DNA from: CAVTSA01 sp963790575
GTDB lineage: Bacteria; Chloroflexota; Dormibacteria; Dormibacterales; Dormibacteraceae
Length of the DNA: 64,000 bases
Assembly (NCBI GenBank): GCA_963790575.1
Contig: CAWBPD010000005.1
Span: 62,001-126,000, forward strand
Reading direction: 5' to 3'
Shown: piece after piece, positions 17,008-23,548 of the stretch
Position numbering within the stretch: the stretch's first letter is position 1
Layout: each line of letters starts with the position of its first letter
Notes under the pieces: generated by a model
Seen by the model: only the letters and a program-made list of their open reading frames with translations
Database searches by the model: none
What the model was told of the DNA's origin: nothing
Position numbers and translations under genes: made by a program

Positions 17008-17499
17008 TCAGGGCGTCTCCGCGAAGGCCTGCCGGAGCTTGGCCCAGGTCGCCAGGAGGTGCTCGTTGACGACCTTCACCTCTCCAATCACGGGCATGAA
17101 GTTGGAGTCCCCCTCCCAGCGCGGGACGACGTGGACGTGCACGTGGCCGGGGATGCCGGCGCCGGCGGTGCGCCCCAGGTTCACGCCCACGTTGAATCCC
17201 TGCGGCGACATCCCGTGCCGGATGGCACGCAGCGAGCGCTGGACCAGCTGCATCAAGGCCAGGAGCTGGTCCGGAGCCAGGTCGGCCAGATCCCCGACGT
17301 GGGCCCGAGGGGCCACCATCACGTGCCCCGAGTTGTAGGGGAACTTGTTGAGCATGACCAGCGCGTCATGCTCGCGGAGCACGAGCAGGTTCTGCGCTTC
17401 CTCCGGCTCGGGCGCCTCCCAGACGCGGCAGAACAGGCAGTTATCCGGCTCCGGACCGCCGATGTAGGCCATGCGCCAGGGCGCGTACAGGTGCTCCAT
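17008..17499 (-). CDS. HIT family hydrolase (AP4A phosphorylase/hydrolase-like)
   Basis: This 163-residue protein has the histidine triad in GHVHVHVVPRW (HxHxHxx), the family nucleophile region. CLFCRVWE near the N-terminus and YNSGHVMVAPRAHVGDL in the middle follow the pattern of the bacterial branch related to diadenosine tetraphosphate phosphorylase. Such enzymes cleave dinucleoside polyphosphates or nucleoside phosphoramidates in the cytosol. ATG 17499 has TAGCGT 7 nt upstream, matching the leaderless pattern. It is divergent from leuS with 54 bp between, a neighbourhood consistent with AP4A made by aminoacyl-tRNA synthetases (inference). Confidence 0.85.
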   Translation of the reverse strand: MEHLYAPWRMAYIGGPEPDNCLFCRVWEAPEPEEAQNLLVLREHDALVMLNKFPYNSGHVMVAPRAHVGDLADLAPDQLLALMQLVQRSLRAIRHGMSPQGFNVGVNLGRTAGAGIPGHVHVHVVPRWEGDSNFMPVIGEVKVVNEHLLATWAKLRQAFAETP

Positions 17500-17553
17500 G
17501 CTGCGGACGCTAACATTTGATCTTCACTCGACGGTGCGAGACGAGAGGTTCCG

Positions 17554-20010
17554 ATGGCGGTGAGCGAAGTTCGTGGCTATGTGCCACAGGAGATCGAGCC
17601 CAAGTGGCAGCGGCGCTGGGTGGAGGCCCACACCATGCACGCCGGCGACGCCACCGGGCGCCCGACCTTCTACAACCTTGTCATGTACCCCTACCCGTCG
17701 GGCGAACCGACGGTCGGGCACCTGCGCAACTACGTGATCGGAGACCTGCTCACCCGCTTCCTGCGCATGCGCGGCTACGAGGTCCTGCATCCGTTCGGGT
17801 GGGACGCCTTCGGCCTGCCCGCCGAGAACGCGGCCCAGCAGCGTGGCGGCATGCACCCCAGGGTCTGGACCGAGCAGAACATCCCCAACTTCCGGCGCCA
17901 GCTGGAGATGGTCGGGATCCTCTACGACTGGGATCGCGAGGTCACGACCTGCAACGCCGACTACTACCGGTGGACGCAGTGGCTGTTCCTGCTCTTCATG
18001 GAGCGGGGCCTGGCCTACCGGGCGAAGGCGCCAGTCAACTGGTGCCCGATCGACAAGACGGTGCTGGCCAACGAGCAGGTGATCAACGGCTGCTGCTGGC
18101 GCCACCTCGACACCCCGGTCGAGCGCCGCGAGCTGGAGCAGTGGTTCCTGCGCATCACCGACTACGCCGACCGGCTGCTGGACGACCTCTCCCAGCTCGA
18201 CCACTGGCCCGAGAAGGTGCGGGTGATGCAGGCCAACTGGATCGGCCGCTCGCACGGCGCCCGGGCTCGCTTCCCGCTCGTCGACGACTCAAAAGGCCGT
18301 CAGATCGAGGTCTTCACCACCCGGGTCGACACCATCGGCGGCGCCACCTTCGTGGTGCTGGCGCCTGAGCACCCGCTGGTCGAGGTGGTGACGACGCCGG
18401 AGCAGCGCGGAGCGGTCGAGGCGTACGTGGAGCGGGCGCGGCGTGAGACCGACATCGAGCGATTGTCGACCGAGCGCGAGAAGACCGGTGTGCCCACGGG
18501 GGGTTTCGCGACCAACCCGGTGACCGGGGAGTCGGTCCCGATCTGGGTCGCAGATTATGTGCTCGGCACCTACGGCACCGGGGCGGTGATGGGAGTCCCC
18601 GCGCACGACGAGCGCGACTTCGCCTTCGCCGCCCGCTTCGAGCTGCCGGTCCGCGAGGTGGTGCGGGAGGACGGGTCGGACTCGAGCTCGGTGGTCGACG
18701 CCGCCTGGACCGGCCCCGGCGTCCTCATCAACAGTGGAGAGTTCGACGGGCTGCCCTCGGAGCAGAGCAAGCGCGTGATCACCGACTGGCTGCAGCGCCG
18801 CGGGCTGGGCGAGGCCTCGACCCAGTACCGCCTCCGCGACTGGCTGATCTCGCGCCAGCGCTACTGGGGCTGCCCCATCCCGGTCGTTCACTGTCAGCGC
18901 TGCGGCATCGTTCCGGTGCCCGAGGAGCAGCTGCCGGTCGAGCTGCCCGAGACGTATCTGCCGCTGGCCGAGCAGCCGGACTGGTACGCCACCACCTGCC
19001 CCCGCTGCGGCGCCGACGCGCGGAGGGAGACCGACACCATGGACACCTTCATAGACTCGTCCTGGTACTTCCTGCGCTACTGCGACGCCCACAACGATCG
19101 GGTGCCGTTCGCCCGCGAGAAGGCCGATCACTGGATGCCGGTCTCGCAGTACACCGGGGGGGTCGAGCACGCCATCCTGCACCTGCTCTACTCGCGGTTC
19201 TTCCAGAAGGTGCTGCACGACGCGGGCATGGTCACCGCGCAGGAACCGTTCGCGCGCCTGTTCACGCAGGGGATGGTGCTGCGCTTCGGTGAGGCGATGT
19301 CGAAGTCCAGGGGCAACGGCGTCTCTCCGGAGGAGCTGGTCGAGAAGCAGGGTGCCGACGCGGGGCGCGTCTACGAGATGTTCATCGGCCCGCCCGAGAA
19401 CGACGTCGAGTGGGACGACCAGGCGATCACCGGGTCGGTGCGGTTCCTGCAGCGGGTGTGGCGCCTGGTCCTCGACCCGGAGTCGTTCGCGGCTGAGGGC
19501 GAGGGCGCGCGCGCGGTCGACGGGGAGGTGCTGCGGCGCAAGCTGCACCAGACCATCGGCAAGGTGACGTCGGACTTCGAGGGCTTCCACTTCAACACCG
19601 CGGTGTCGGCGCTGATGGAGCTATCCAACACCATGCACGCCTATCTGGCGGGCGGGGGTGAGGTCTCGGCACCGGCGTGGGTGGAGGCCCGGCGCTCGCT
19701 GATCCTGCTGCTCAACCCGCTGGCGCCGCACCTGGGGGAGGAGCTCTGGGAGCGGATCGGGGAGCGGGGCCTCTGTATCGACGCCGCCTGGCCGGCGTTC
19801 GAGGAGGCGCTGGCGCGGGAGCCCGAGGTGACGCTGGTGGTGCAGGTCGCGGGGCGGGTCCGGGACCGGCTGCGGGTCGCCGCCGGCACCGACCAGGAGG
19901 AGGCGGTCGAGCGGGCGCTGGCGAGCGAGGCGGTGCGGCGCGCGCTCGCCGGGAGCCATCCCTCGCGGGTCGTCTACGTTCAGGACCGACTCCTCAACCT
20001 GGTGCCCTAG
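17554..20010 (+). CDS. leuS: Leucyl-tRNA synthetase
   Basis: The 818-residue class I synthetase has the HIGH-type motif in YPYPSGEPTVGHLRNYV and DAFGLPAENAA. An editing (CP1) domain contains TTRVDTIGGATFVVLAPEHP and GTGAVMGVPAHDERDF. A zinc-binding region has CQRC..CPRC, and the KMSKS motif is MSKSRGN near residue 581. The anticodon-binding helix bundle closes it. It attaches leucine to tRNA-Leu in the cytosol. GAGAGG precedes ATG 17554. I see no T-box leader in the short upstream gap, only a possible -10 TAACAT at 17511. Confidence 0.97.
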   Translation: MAVSEVRGYVPQEIEPKWQRRWVEAHTMHAGDATGRPTFYNLVMYPYPSGEPTVGHLRNYVIGDLLTRFLRMRGYEVLHPFGWDAFGLPAENAAQQRGGMHPRVWTEQNIPNFRRQLEMVGILYDWDREVTTCNADYYRWTQWLFLLFMERGLAYRAKAPVNWCPIDKTVLANEQVINGCCWRHLDTPVERRELEQWFLRITDYADRLLDDLSQLDHWPEKVRVMQANWIGRSHGARARFPLVDDSKGRQIEVFTTRVDTIGGATFVVLAPEHPLVEVVTTPEQRGAVEAYVERARRETDIERLSTEREKTGVPTGGFATNPVTGESVPIWVADYVLGTYGTGAVMGVPAHDERDFAFAARFELPVREVVREDGSDSSSVVDAAWTGPGVLINSGEFDGLPSEQSKRVITDWLQRRGLGEASTQYRLRDWLISRQRYWGCPIPVVHCQRCGIVPVPEEQLPVELPETYLPLAEQPDWYATTCPRCGADARRETDTMDTFIDSSWYFLRYCDAHNDRVPFAREKADHWMPVSQYTGGVEHAILHLLYSRFFQKVLHDAGMVTAQEPFARLFTQGMVLRFGEAMSKSRGNGVSPEELVEKQGADAGRVYEMFIGPPENDVEWDDQAITGSVRFLQRVWRLVLDPESFAAEGEGARAVDGEVLRRKLHQTIGKVTSDFEGFHFNTAVSALMELSNTMHAYLAGGGEVSAPAWVEARRSLILLLNPLAPHLGEELWERIGERGLCIDAAWPAFEEALAREPEVTLVVQVAGRVRDRLRVAAGTDQEEAVERALASEAVRRALAGSHPSRVVYVQDRLLNLVP

Positions 20011-20026
20011 AGCCCCAGAGCCGGGG

Positions 20027-20248
20027 CTACTTCTCGGGCTCCTCGCGGTACTGGCGGCCGCCGCTCGAGGGGTCCTCCCAGACCCGGGTCAGCTTCCCCG
20101 TGGCCGGATCGCGGAAGACCTCGCCGGTGGGCTGGAAATCGCCCCGCCCCCTGCCTCGGTAGCGCCGCCGGTCCCACACCACGTAGGTGACGATCGCGAT
20201 CACGAGCAGGGCGCCGATGATCACAAGGTCGGTGACCACGGTGCTCAT
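20027..20248 (-). CDS. Small single-span membrane protein
   Basis: This 73-residue protein has one N-terminal membrane segment (LVIIGALLVIAIVTYVVW). A charged tail follows with GEVFRDPATGKLTRVWEDP, a phrase recurring in short actinobacterial proteins of unknown role. Its start overlaps the stop of the YbjQ gene by 4 bp (20245-20248), so the two form a translationally coupled pair. Function unknown. Confidence 0.7.
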   Translation of the reverse strand: MSTVVTDLVIIGALLVIAIVTYVVWDRRRYRGRGRGDFQPTGEVFRDPATGKLTRVWEDPSSGGRQYREEPEK

Positions 20249-20592
20249 GCCGGCCGCACCAAGGCGGCGGTGCCATACGCCACCACCTCCGCCATGTTCT
20301 TGCCCGCCTCCGACGAGTCGAAGCGCATCATGACCACCGCGTTGGCGCCTTGGGCGCGGGCGTTTTCGATCATGCGGTCGATGGCGTGCCGGCGGGTGTC
20401 CTCGACCAGGCGCGTGTACTGGCGGATCTCCCCGCCGCCCCAGGCCCGGAAGTAGGTCACGATGTCGACCCCCAGGCCGCGGCTGCGCACGACGACGCCG
20501 AACACCTGGCCCAACACCCGCTCCACCTCGTAGCCCGCGGGCCGCTCAGTGGTCGACACGAGAACCGAATCCGACTGCTGCATCTCGATCAC
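20245..20592 (-). CDS. YbjQ family (DUF74) heavy-metal-binding-like protein
   Basis: The 115-residue protein fits the YbjQ/UPF0145 family: VLVSTTERPAGYEVERVLGQVFGVVV, then DTRRHAIDRMIENARAQGANAVVMMRFDSS, then AYGTAALV. Members form pentamers and have no proven function despite the metal-binding label. It heads a two-gene operon with a small membrane protein. Upstream are a good promoter and a 12-bp palindrome at +1, so it is likely regulated. Confidence 0.85.
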   Translation of the reverse strand: MIEMQQSDSVLVSTTERPAGYEVERVLGQVFGVVVRSRGLGVDIVTYFRAWGGGEIRQYTRLVEDTRRHAIDRMIENARAQGANAVVMMRFDSSEAGKNMAEVVAYGTAALVRPA

Positions 20593-20603
20593 CTCACTAG
20601 AAA

Positions 20604-20645
20604 TCTGATATCAGAATTATAGCGAGATGATAAGGGGGGTGGCAA
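20604..20645 (-). promoter_or_regulatory. Promoter with palindromic operator for the ybjQ-like operon
   Basis: On the minus strand TTGCCA (20645-20640), an 18-nt spacer and a perfect TATAAT (20621-20616) form the best housekeeping promoter in the window. The perfect palindrome TCTGATATCAGA (20615-20604) follows immediately and covers the expected start site. A dimeric repressor bound there would block initiation. The regulator is not identifiable. Confidence 0.7.
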
Positions 20646-20750
20646 CAGATGAGGGCACCGACCAGTGGCCCCCCACAGCCCGTCCCACGCCGACCCCTCA
20701 GAACCCGGGCAGTGGACCACAGGTATTCTGGCCTGCGACCGGCGCCGCGT

Positions 20751-20824
20751 TCGGGGGTCGTCTAACGGTAGGACGGCAGCCTTTGGAGCTGCTTATCGGG
20801 GTTCGAATCCCTGCCCCCGAGCCA
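20751..20824 (+). tRNA. tRNA-Gln (TTG anticodon)
   Basis: The 74-nt cloverleaf has acceptor TCGGGGG/CCCCCGA, anticodon stem GCAGC/GCTGC with loop CTTTGGA (anticodon TTG), T arm CGGGG TTCGAAT CCCTG and encoded CCA. A -10-like TATTCT lies at 20724. Its 3' end is 12 bp from the stop codon of an integrase pseudogene, which marks it as an integration target. Confidence 0.95.
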
Positions 20825-20835
20825 TCCATCCGAGA

Positions 20836-21370
20836 TCAAAATCGCCCTGATTCGGCACTTTTGACCCCCAAACTGACCCCCGAAGCCTCCAGCAAGTCGT
20901 CGACCGCCGCCATCGCCCGGTCCTGCATCTCTCCTGCAGGACGTGGGCATAGATGTTGAGCGTGATGCTCGGCGACGCATGCCCCAGGATCGCGCTCACC
21001 GTCTTCACGTCGACCCCGCGGGCCAGCAGGTGCGTCGCCGGCCGTATGCCGGCCGTATGCCGCCGTATGCCGCCGTATGCCGAGCTCAGCGATTTGGGAT
21101 CGACGCGCTCGGGGTCTCGCGCTCGATGTTCCCGGTCACGCTGAGCGTGCCCGCCCATAGGTCGACGTCCCTCCAGCGGAGCGCGAGCAACTCCCTTGCC
21201 GCATCCCGATGGTCAGAGCCAGCAGAGCGGTCCGCTTACGGGCTGGCAGCTTCAGGCCCTCTGGCCCCAGCAGCTGCTCGCGGCGCCATACCAGCGGCAT
21301 CCGCAGAGGCGCAGGCCGAGGGCTCGCATGGCGGCGATGAGGCGGTGCGTGCCTAGACCACTGGCGCTGG
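20836..21370 (-). pseudogene. Tyrosine recombinase (phage-type integrase) remnant
   Basis: Pieces of one integrase appear in order but in different frames: LLALTIGMRQG then (shifted) ELLALRWRDVDLWAGTLSV, which carries the first catalytic Arg; ATHLLARGVDVKTVSAILGH with the late catalytic His region; and NIYAHVLQE followed (shifted) by MQDRAMAAVDDLLEASGVS ending at TGA 20836. At least two frameshifts and a short CCGTATG slippage repeat (about 21045-21078) in place of the HxLR box make it nonfunctional. Its position against tRNA-Gln fits a once-integrated element. Confidence 0.85.
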
Positions 21371-21389
21371 AGCCGGCGGTGATGCGATC

Positions 21390-21725
21390 TCAGCCGGCAT
21401 GTTGGAGGTATTGGTCAACCGCCTCGCGGACGAGCTTGGATAGGGTCTTGCCCTCACGGCTCGCCCGCTCCTCGAGCTGGCGGCGGACATCCTCCGGGAC
21501 CCGGAAGCGCACCACTGGCGAGTGCTCGCCGGGTGCCGTGAGTGATTTGCGCCCCGGGATTAGGTTCCGCCGGCGCGCCGCGGCCAGCGCCTCACGGCTG
21601 ATCTGCTCGGCGAGCTCGTCAGTCAGCCGCCGCCCGTCCGGCAGGCGGACCACCTCCTTCTCCAGGTCGACGTCCTCGATGGTGGCGTCGAGTGGCACCC
21701 GGTACTTGCTGGGGTCGATCTTCAT
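21390..21725 (-). CDS. Ribbon-helix-helix-type antitoxin candidate
   Basis: The 111-residue protein has an acidic N-terminal half (KEVVRLPDGRRLTDELAEQI). Its C-terminal segment VVRFRVPEDVRRQLEERASR followed by LSKLVREAVDQYL fits a CopG/RHH DNA-binding unit. ATG 21725 has GGAGGAGC upstream and overlaps the stop of the preceding gene by 4 bp. The gene order is toxin first, antitoxin second. It lies in the tRNA-Gln island. The RHH call is from pattern only; the partner relation rests on overlap and size. Confidence 0.65.
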   Translation of the reverse strand: MKIDPSKYRVPLDATIEDVDLEKEVVRLPDGRRLTDELAEQISREALAAARRRNLIPGRKSLTAPGEHSPVVRFRVPEDVRRQLEERASREGKTLSKLVREAVDQYLQHAG

Positions 21726-21967
21726 GATTTGCTCCTCCTGTCGTATTCCAACTTGACGGCGTGGATGACGGTCAGGTCTCCGGGCTCGGCATCCCACCGA
21801 TCATCTGGTACTGCGACCAGCACCAGTTCCACGCCTCGGTCGTCGGGGTAGATGAAGATCAGCGCGTCGTCCTGAACGGCGGTCGGTATCCGCCCTCTCA
21901 TCGCGGCGAGGATGTGCGCGTTGCCTATGCGATGCTTTCGTGCTGAGCGGCTCACGCGAATCCTCAT
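21722..21967 (-). CDS. Toxin-like small protein paired with the RHH gene
   Basis: This 81-residue basic-then-acidic protein reads MRIRVSRSARKHRIGNAHIL, DDALIFIYPDDRGVELVLVAV and GDLTVIHAVKLEYDRR. It resembles short toxin-like proteins encoded with RHH or Xre antitoxins, but I cannot name the toxin family. ATG 21967 is used because TACACT lies 6 nt upstream, which would give a leaderless mRNA; ATG 21973 two codons earlier is the alternative. It overlaps the antitoxin start as ATGA. Confidence 0.55.
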   Translation of the reverse strand: MRIRVSRSARKHRIGNAHILAAMRGRIPTAVQDDALIFIYPDDRGVELVLVAVPDDRWDAEPGDLTVIHAVKLEYDRRSKS

Positions 21968-22080
21968 GTCCATAGTGTACCACGCATACGGAATTACAAA
22001 ACAGGCCACCTGAAGGACAGGAGTCAGTGGTGACGCAGCCTGGAGCAGTTCCGAAGTGACTCACCTGGAGGTGATTCACC

Positions 22081-22221
22081 ACGGCGACGCGACGGCAGAT
22101 CGCAGCGGAGCTGATCCGCTACCTGCGCCGTCGGCCTTCTGTGCGCTGGCTGCGCCTTTGCGGCTACCGCCGCCTCGCCGAACTCGTCGACCGCCACCGC
22201 GCCCGGCTCGCGGAAGGGTGA
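22081..22221 (+). other. Possible 46-residue basic protein without a normal start codon
   Basis: An open frame encodes TRRQIAAELIRYLRRRPSVR and then RLAELVDRHRARLAEG, which reads like a small HTH-type protein. The only start candidate is ACG 22081, six nt after GGAGGTGA, a full match to the anti-Shine-Dalgarno sequence. An in-frame TGA lies directly upstream. It may be a degraded gene in the island, or use a rare start. Confidence 0.2.
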
Positions 22222-22277
22222 GGGCGACAATCACCCGTCCAGGGGGTCCCCTCCGCATTGGCTGCACAATCGGATGC

Positions 22278-22741
22278 GTGATGGCGACCGCTGAGCAGAC
22301 CTCCCTGGCCCAGGCCAGCCGAAGACGCTGGAGTTCATCCACGAGCACATCAAGGACGCCCCCGAGCGGCAGGCACAGGACTGGCGGGATCTCGACACCA
22401 AGCTCTTTCAGATCTTCACCGCGGCCGTCGTCGCGCTTGGCTTGGCGGCGTCGCCGTCGCCCAGCATGGCGGTACCGCCGAGGCAGCATTGCTGATCGCC
22501 GCCCTGGTCGCGGGTGGCGCGACGTTTTGGAAGCTCCGACCCCTCAAGATCTACGTCTCGCGACAGGGCGACACGATGTGGCCGATGAGCTGGCAATCCG
22601 ATCCCTGCCGACAACCGCGACCGGCTCAAGTGGAAGGCCCTCGCGGCGAAGCTGGCCTTGGGCGCGCTGGGTGTCGAGATCGTGCTCGTGGTGATCGCGA
22701 TCGTGGTGATCGGCTCTCCGGTTAGCGGTCCCTCTTGGTGA
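22278..22741 (+). pseudogene. Frameshifted small membrane protein gene
   Basis: Sections of one protein appear in three frames in order: MATAEQTSLAQAS, then TLEFIHEHIKDAPERQAQDW through FQIFTAAVVALGLAA, then AALLIAALVAGGATFWKLR, then DNRDRLKWKALAAKLALGAL with a final membrane span IVLVVIAIVVIGS ending at TGA 22739. Helices are preserved but the frame is broken at least three times. It is the last element of the decayed island beside tRNA-Gln. Function unknown. Confidence 0.7.
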
Positions 22742-22978
22742 TGTCGGGTACCCCTTGGCTGGTTGACCTCGACGGCGATGGCCACACCGGTCGAGCGCGG
22801 ATAGTCAACGCCACCCGCCGGGGCCACGAAACGAATTTACGCCGCCGAAGTGGATACCCCTTCCGTGCGGAAGGGGTTGGGCGAGCGAGGCTGCGCGCCT
22901 GCCGGGGCTCCCGAGGGCGGGGGTCGTCATTAACGGGGGGTGTTGGAAGGAGGGGGCGAGCGGGCTAGCGTCCGGGGC

Positions 22979-23548
22979 ATGGAGAAGCTCCGCGAACTGT
23001 CCGAGCACCGGCGCCTCGTCGCCCTGCTGGTGCTGCCGGCCGCCCTCGGTGCCGGCGTCCTGGCCGGGGTCTGGTGGTTTCTTCCGCAGCCGGCGGCGAG
23101 GACCCCGACCGCGAACCAACTACCGGCCCTCGCCGCTCCCTCCCCCGGCTTCGAGGTGCAGGTCTCGGGCGCGGTCGTCCATCCCGGGATCTACTTCGTC
23201 CCACCCGGCAGCCGGGGGTGGACCGCGGTGCAGATGGCGGGCGGGCTGGCGCCCAACGCGAACCCTAATCAGCTTCCCAACCTGGCCCAGACGCTCAAGG
23301 ACGGCTCCGTCATCAAGGTGCCCGCCGTCACCTCGAGCGCGTCGGTGCCGGCATCGGAGAAGGTCAACCTCAACACCGCCACCAGCGACCAGCTGGCGGG
23401 CGTGCCGGGATTCTCGAGCCAGTTCGCGCAGGTCGTGGTTCAGTATCGCGACCAGGCCGGCGGCTTCACCTCGGTCACCCAGCTGAGAAGCGTGCTCGGC
23501 ATGGATCCGGCCGCCTTCGCCGAGGCCAAGCCCTACCTTGTCCTCTGA
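22979..23548 (+). CDS. comEA: ComEA-type DNA-binding competence protein
   Basis: The protein has 189 residues: one N-terminal membrane anchor (VALLVLPAALGAGVLAGVWW), an SLBB-type domain (VQVSGAVVHPGIYFVPPGSR, about residues 65-120) and a C-terminal helix-hairpin-helix (KVNLNTATSDQLAGVPGFSS, about 135-185). This is the standard ComEA architecture; the protein binds incoming double-stranded DNA outside the membrane. ATG 22979 has TAGCGT 7 nt upstream, the leaderless pattern. The end overlaps comEC by 11 bp, so the two are translated together. Confidence 0.92.
   Translation: MEKLRELSEHRRLVALLVLPAALGAGVLAGVWWFLPQPAARTPTANQLPALAAPSPGFEVQVSGAVVHPGIYFVPPGSRGWTAVQMAGGLAPNANPNQLPNLAQTLKDGSVIKVPAVTSSASVPASEKVNLNTATSDQLAGVPGFSSQFAQVVVQYRDQAGGFTSVTQLRSVLGMDPAAFAEAKPYLVL

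Noticed and set aside
17500..17553. T-box riboswitch upstream of leuS
   Set aside because: The gap is only 54 bp, too short for a T-box leader, and no AGGGUGGNACCGCG-like element is visible.
22735..22968. 77-codon plus-strand frame with LVDLDGDG
   Set aside because: The motif looks like a calcium loop but is isolated, and the rest is Arg/Gly-rich shadow sequence before comEA.
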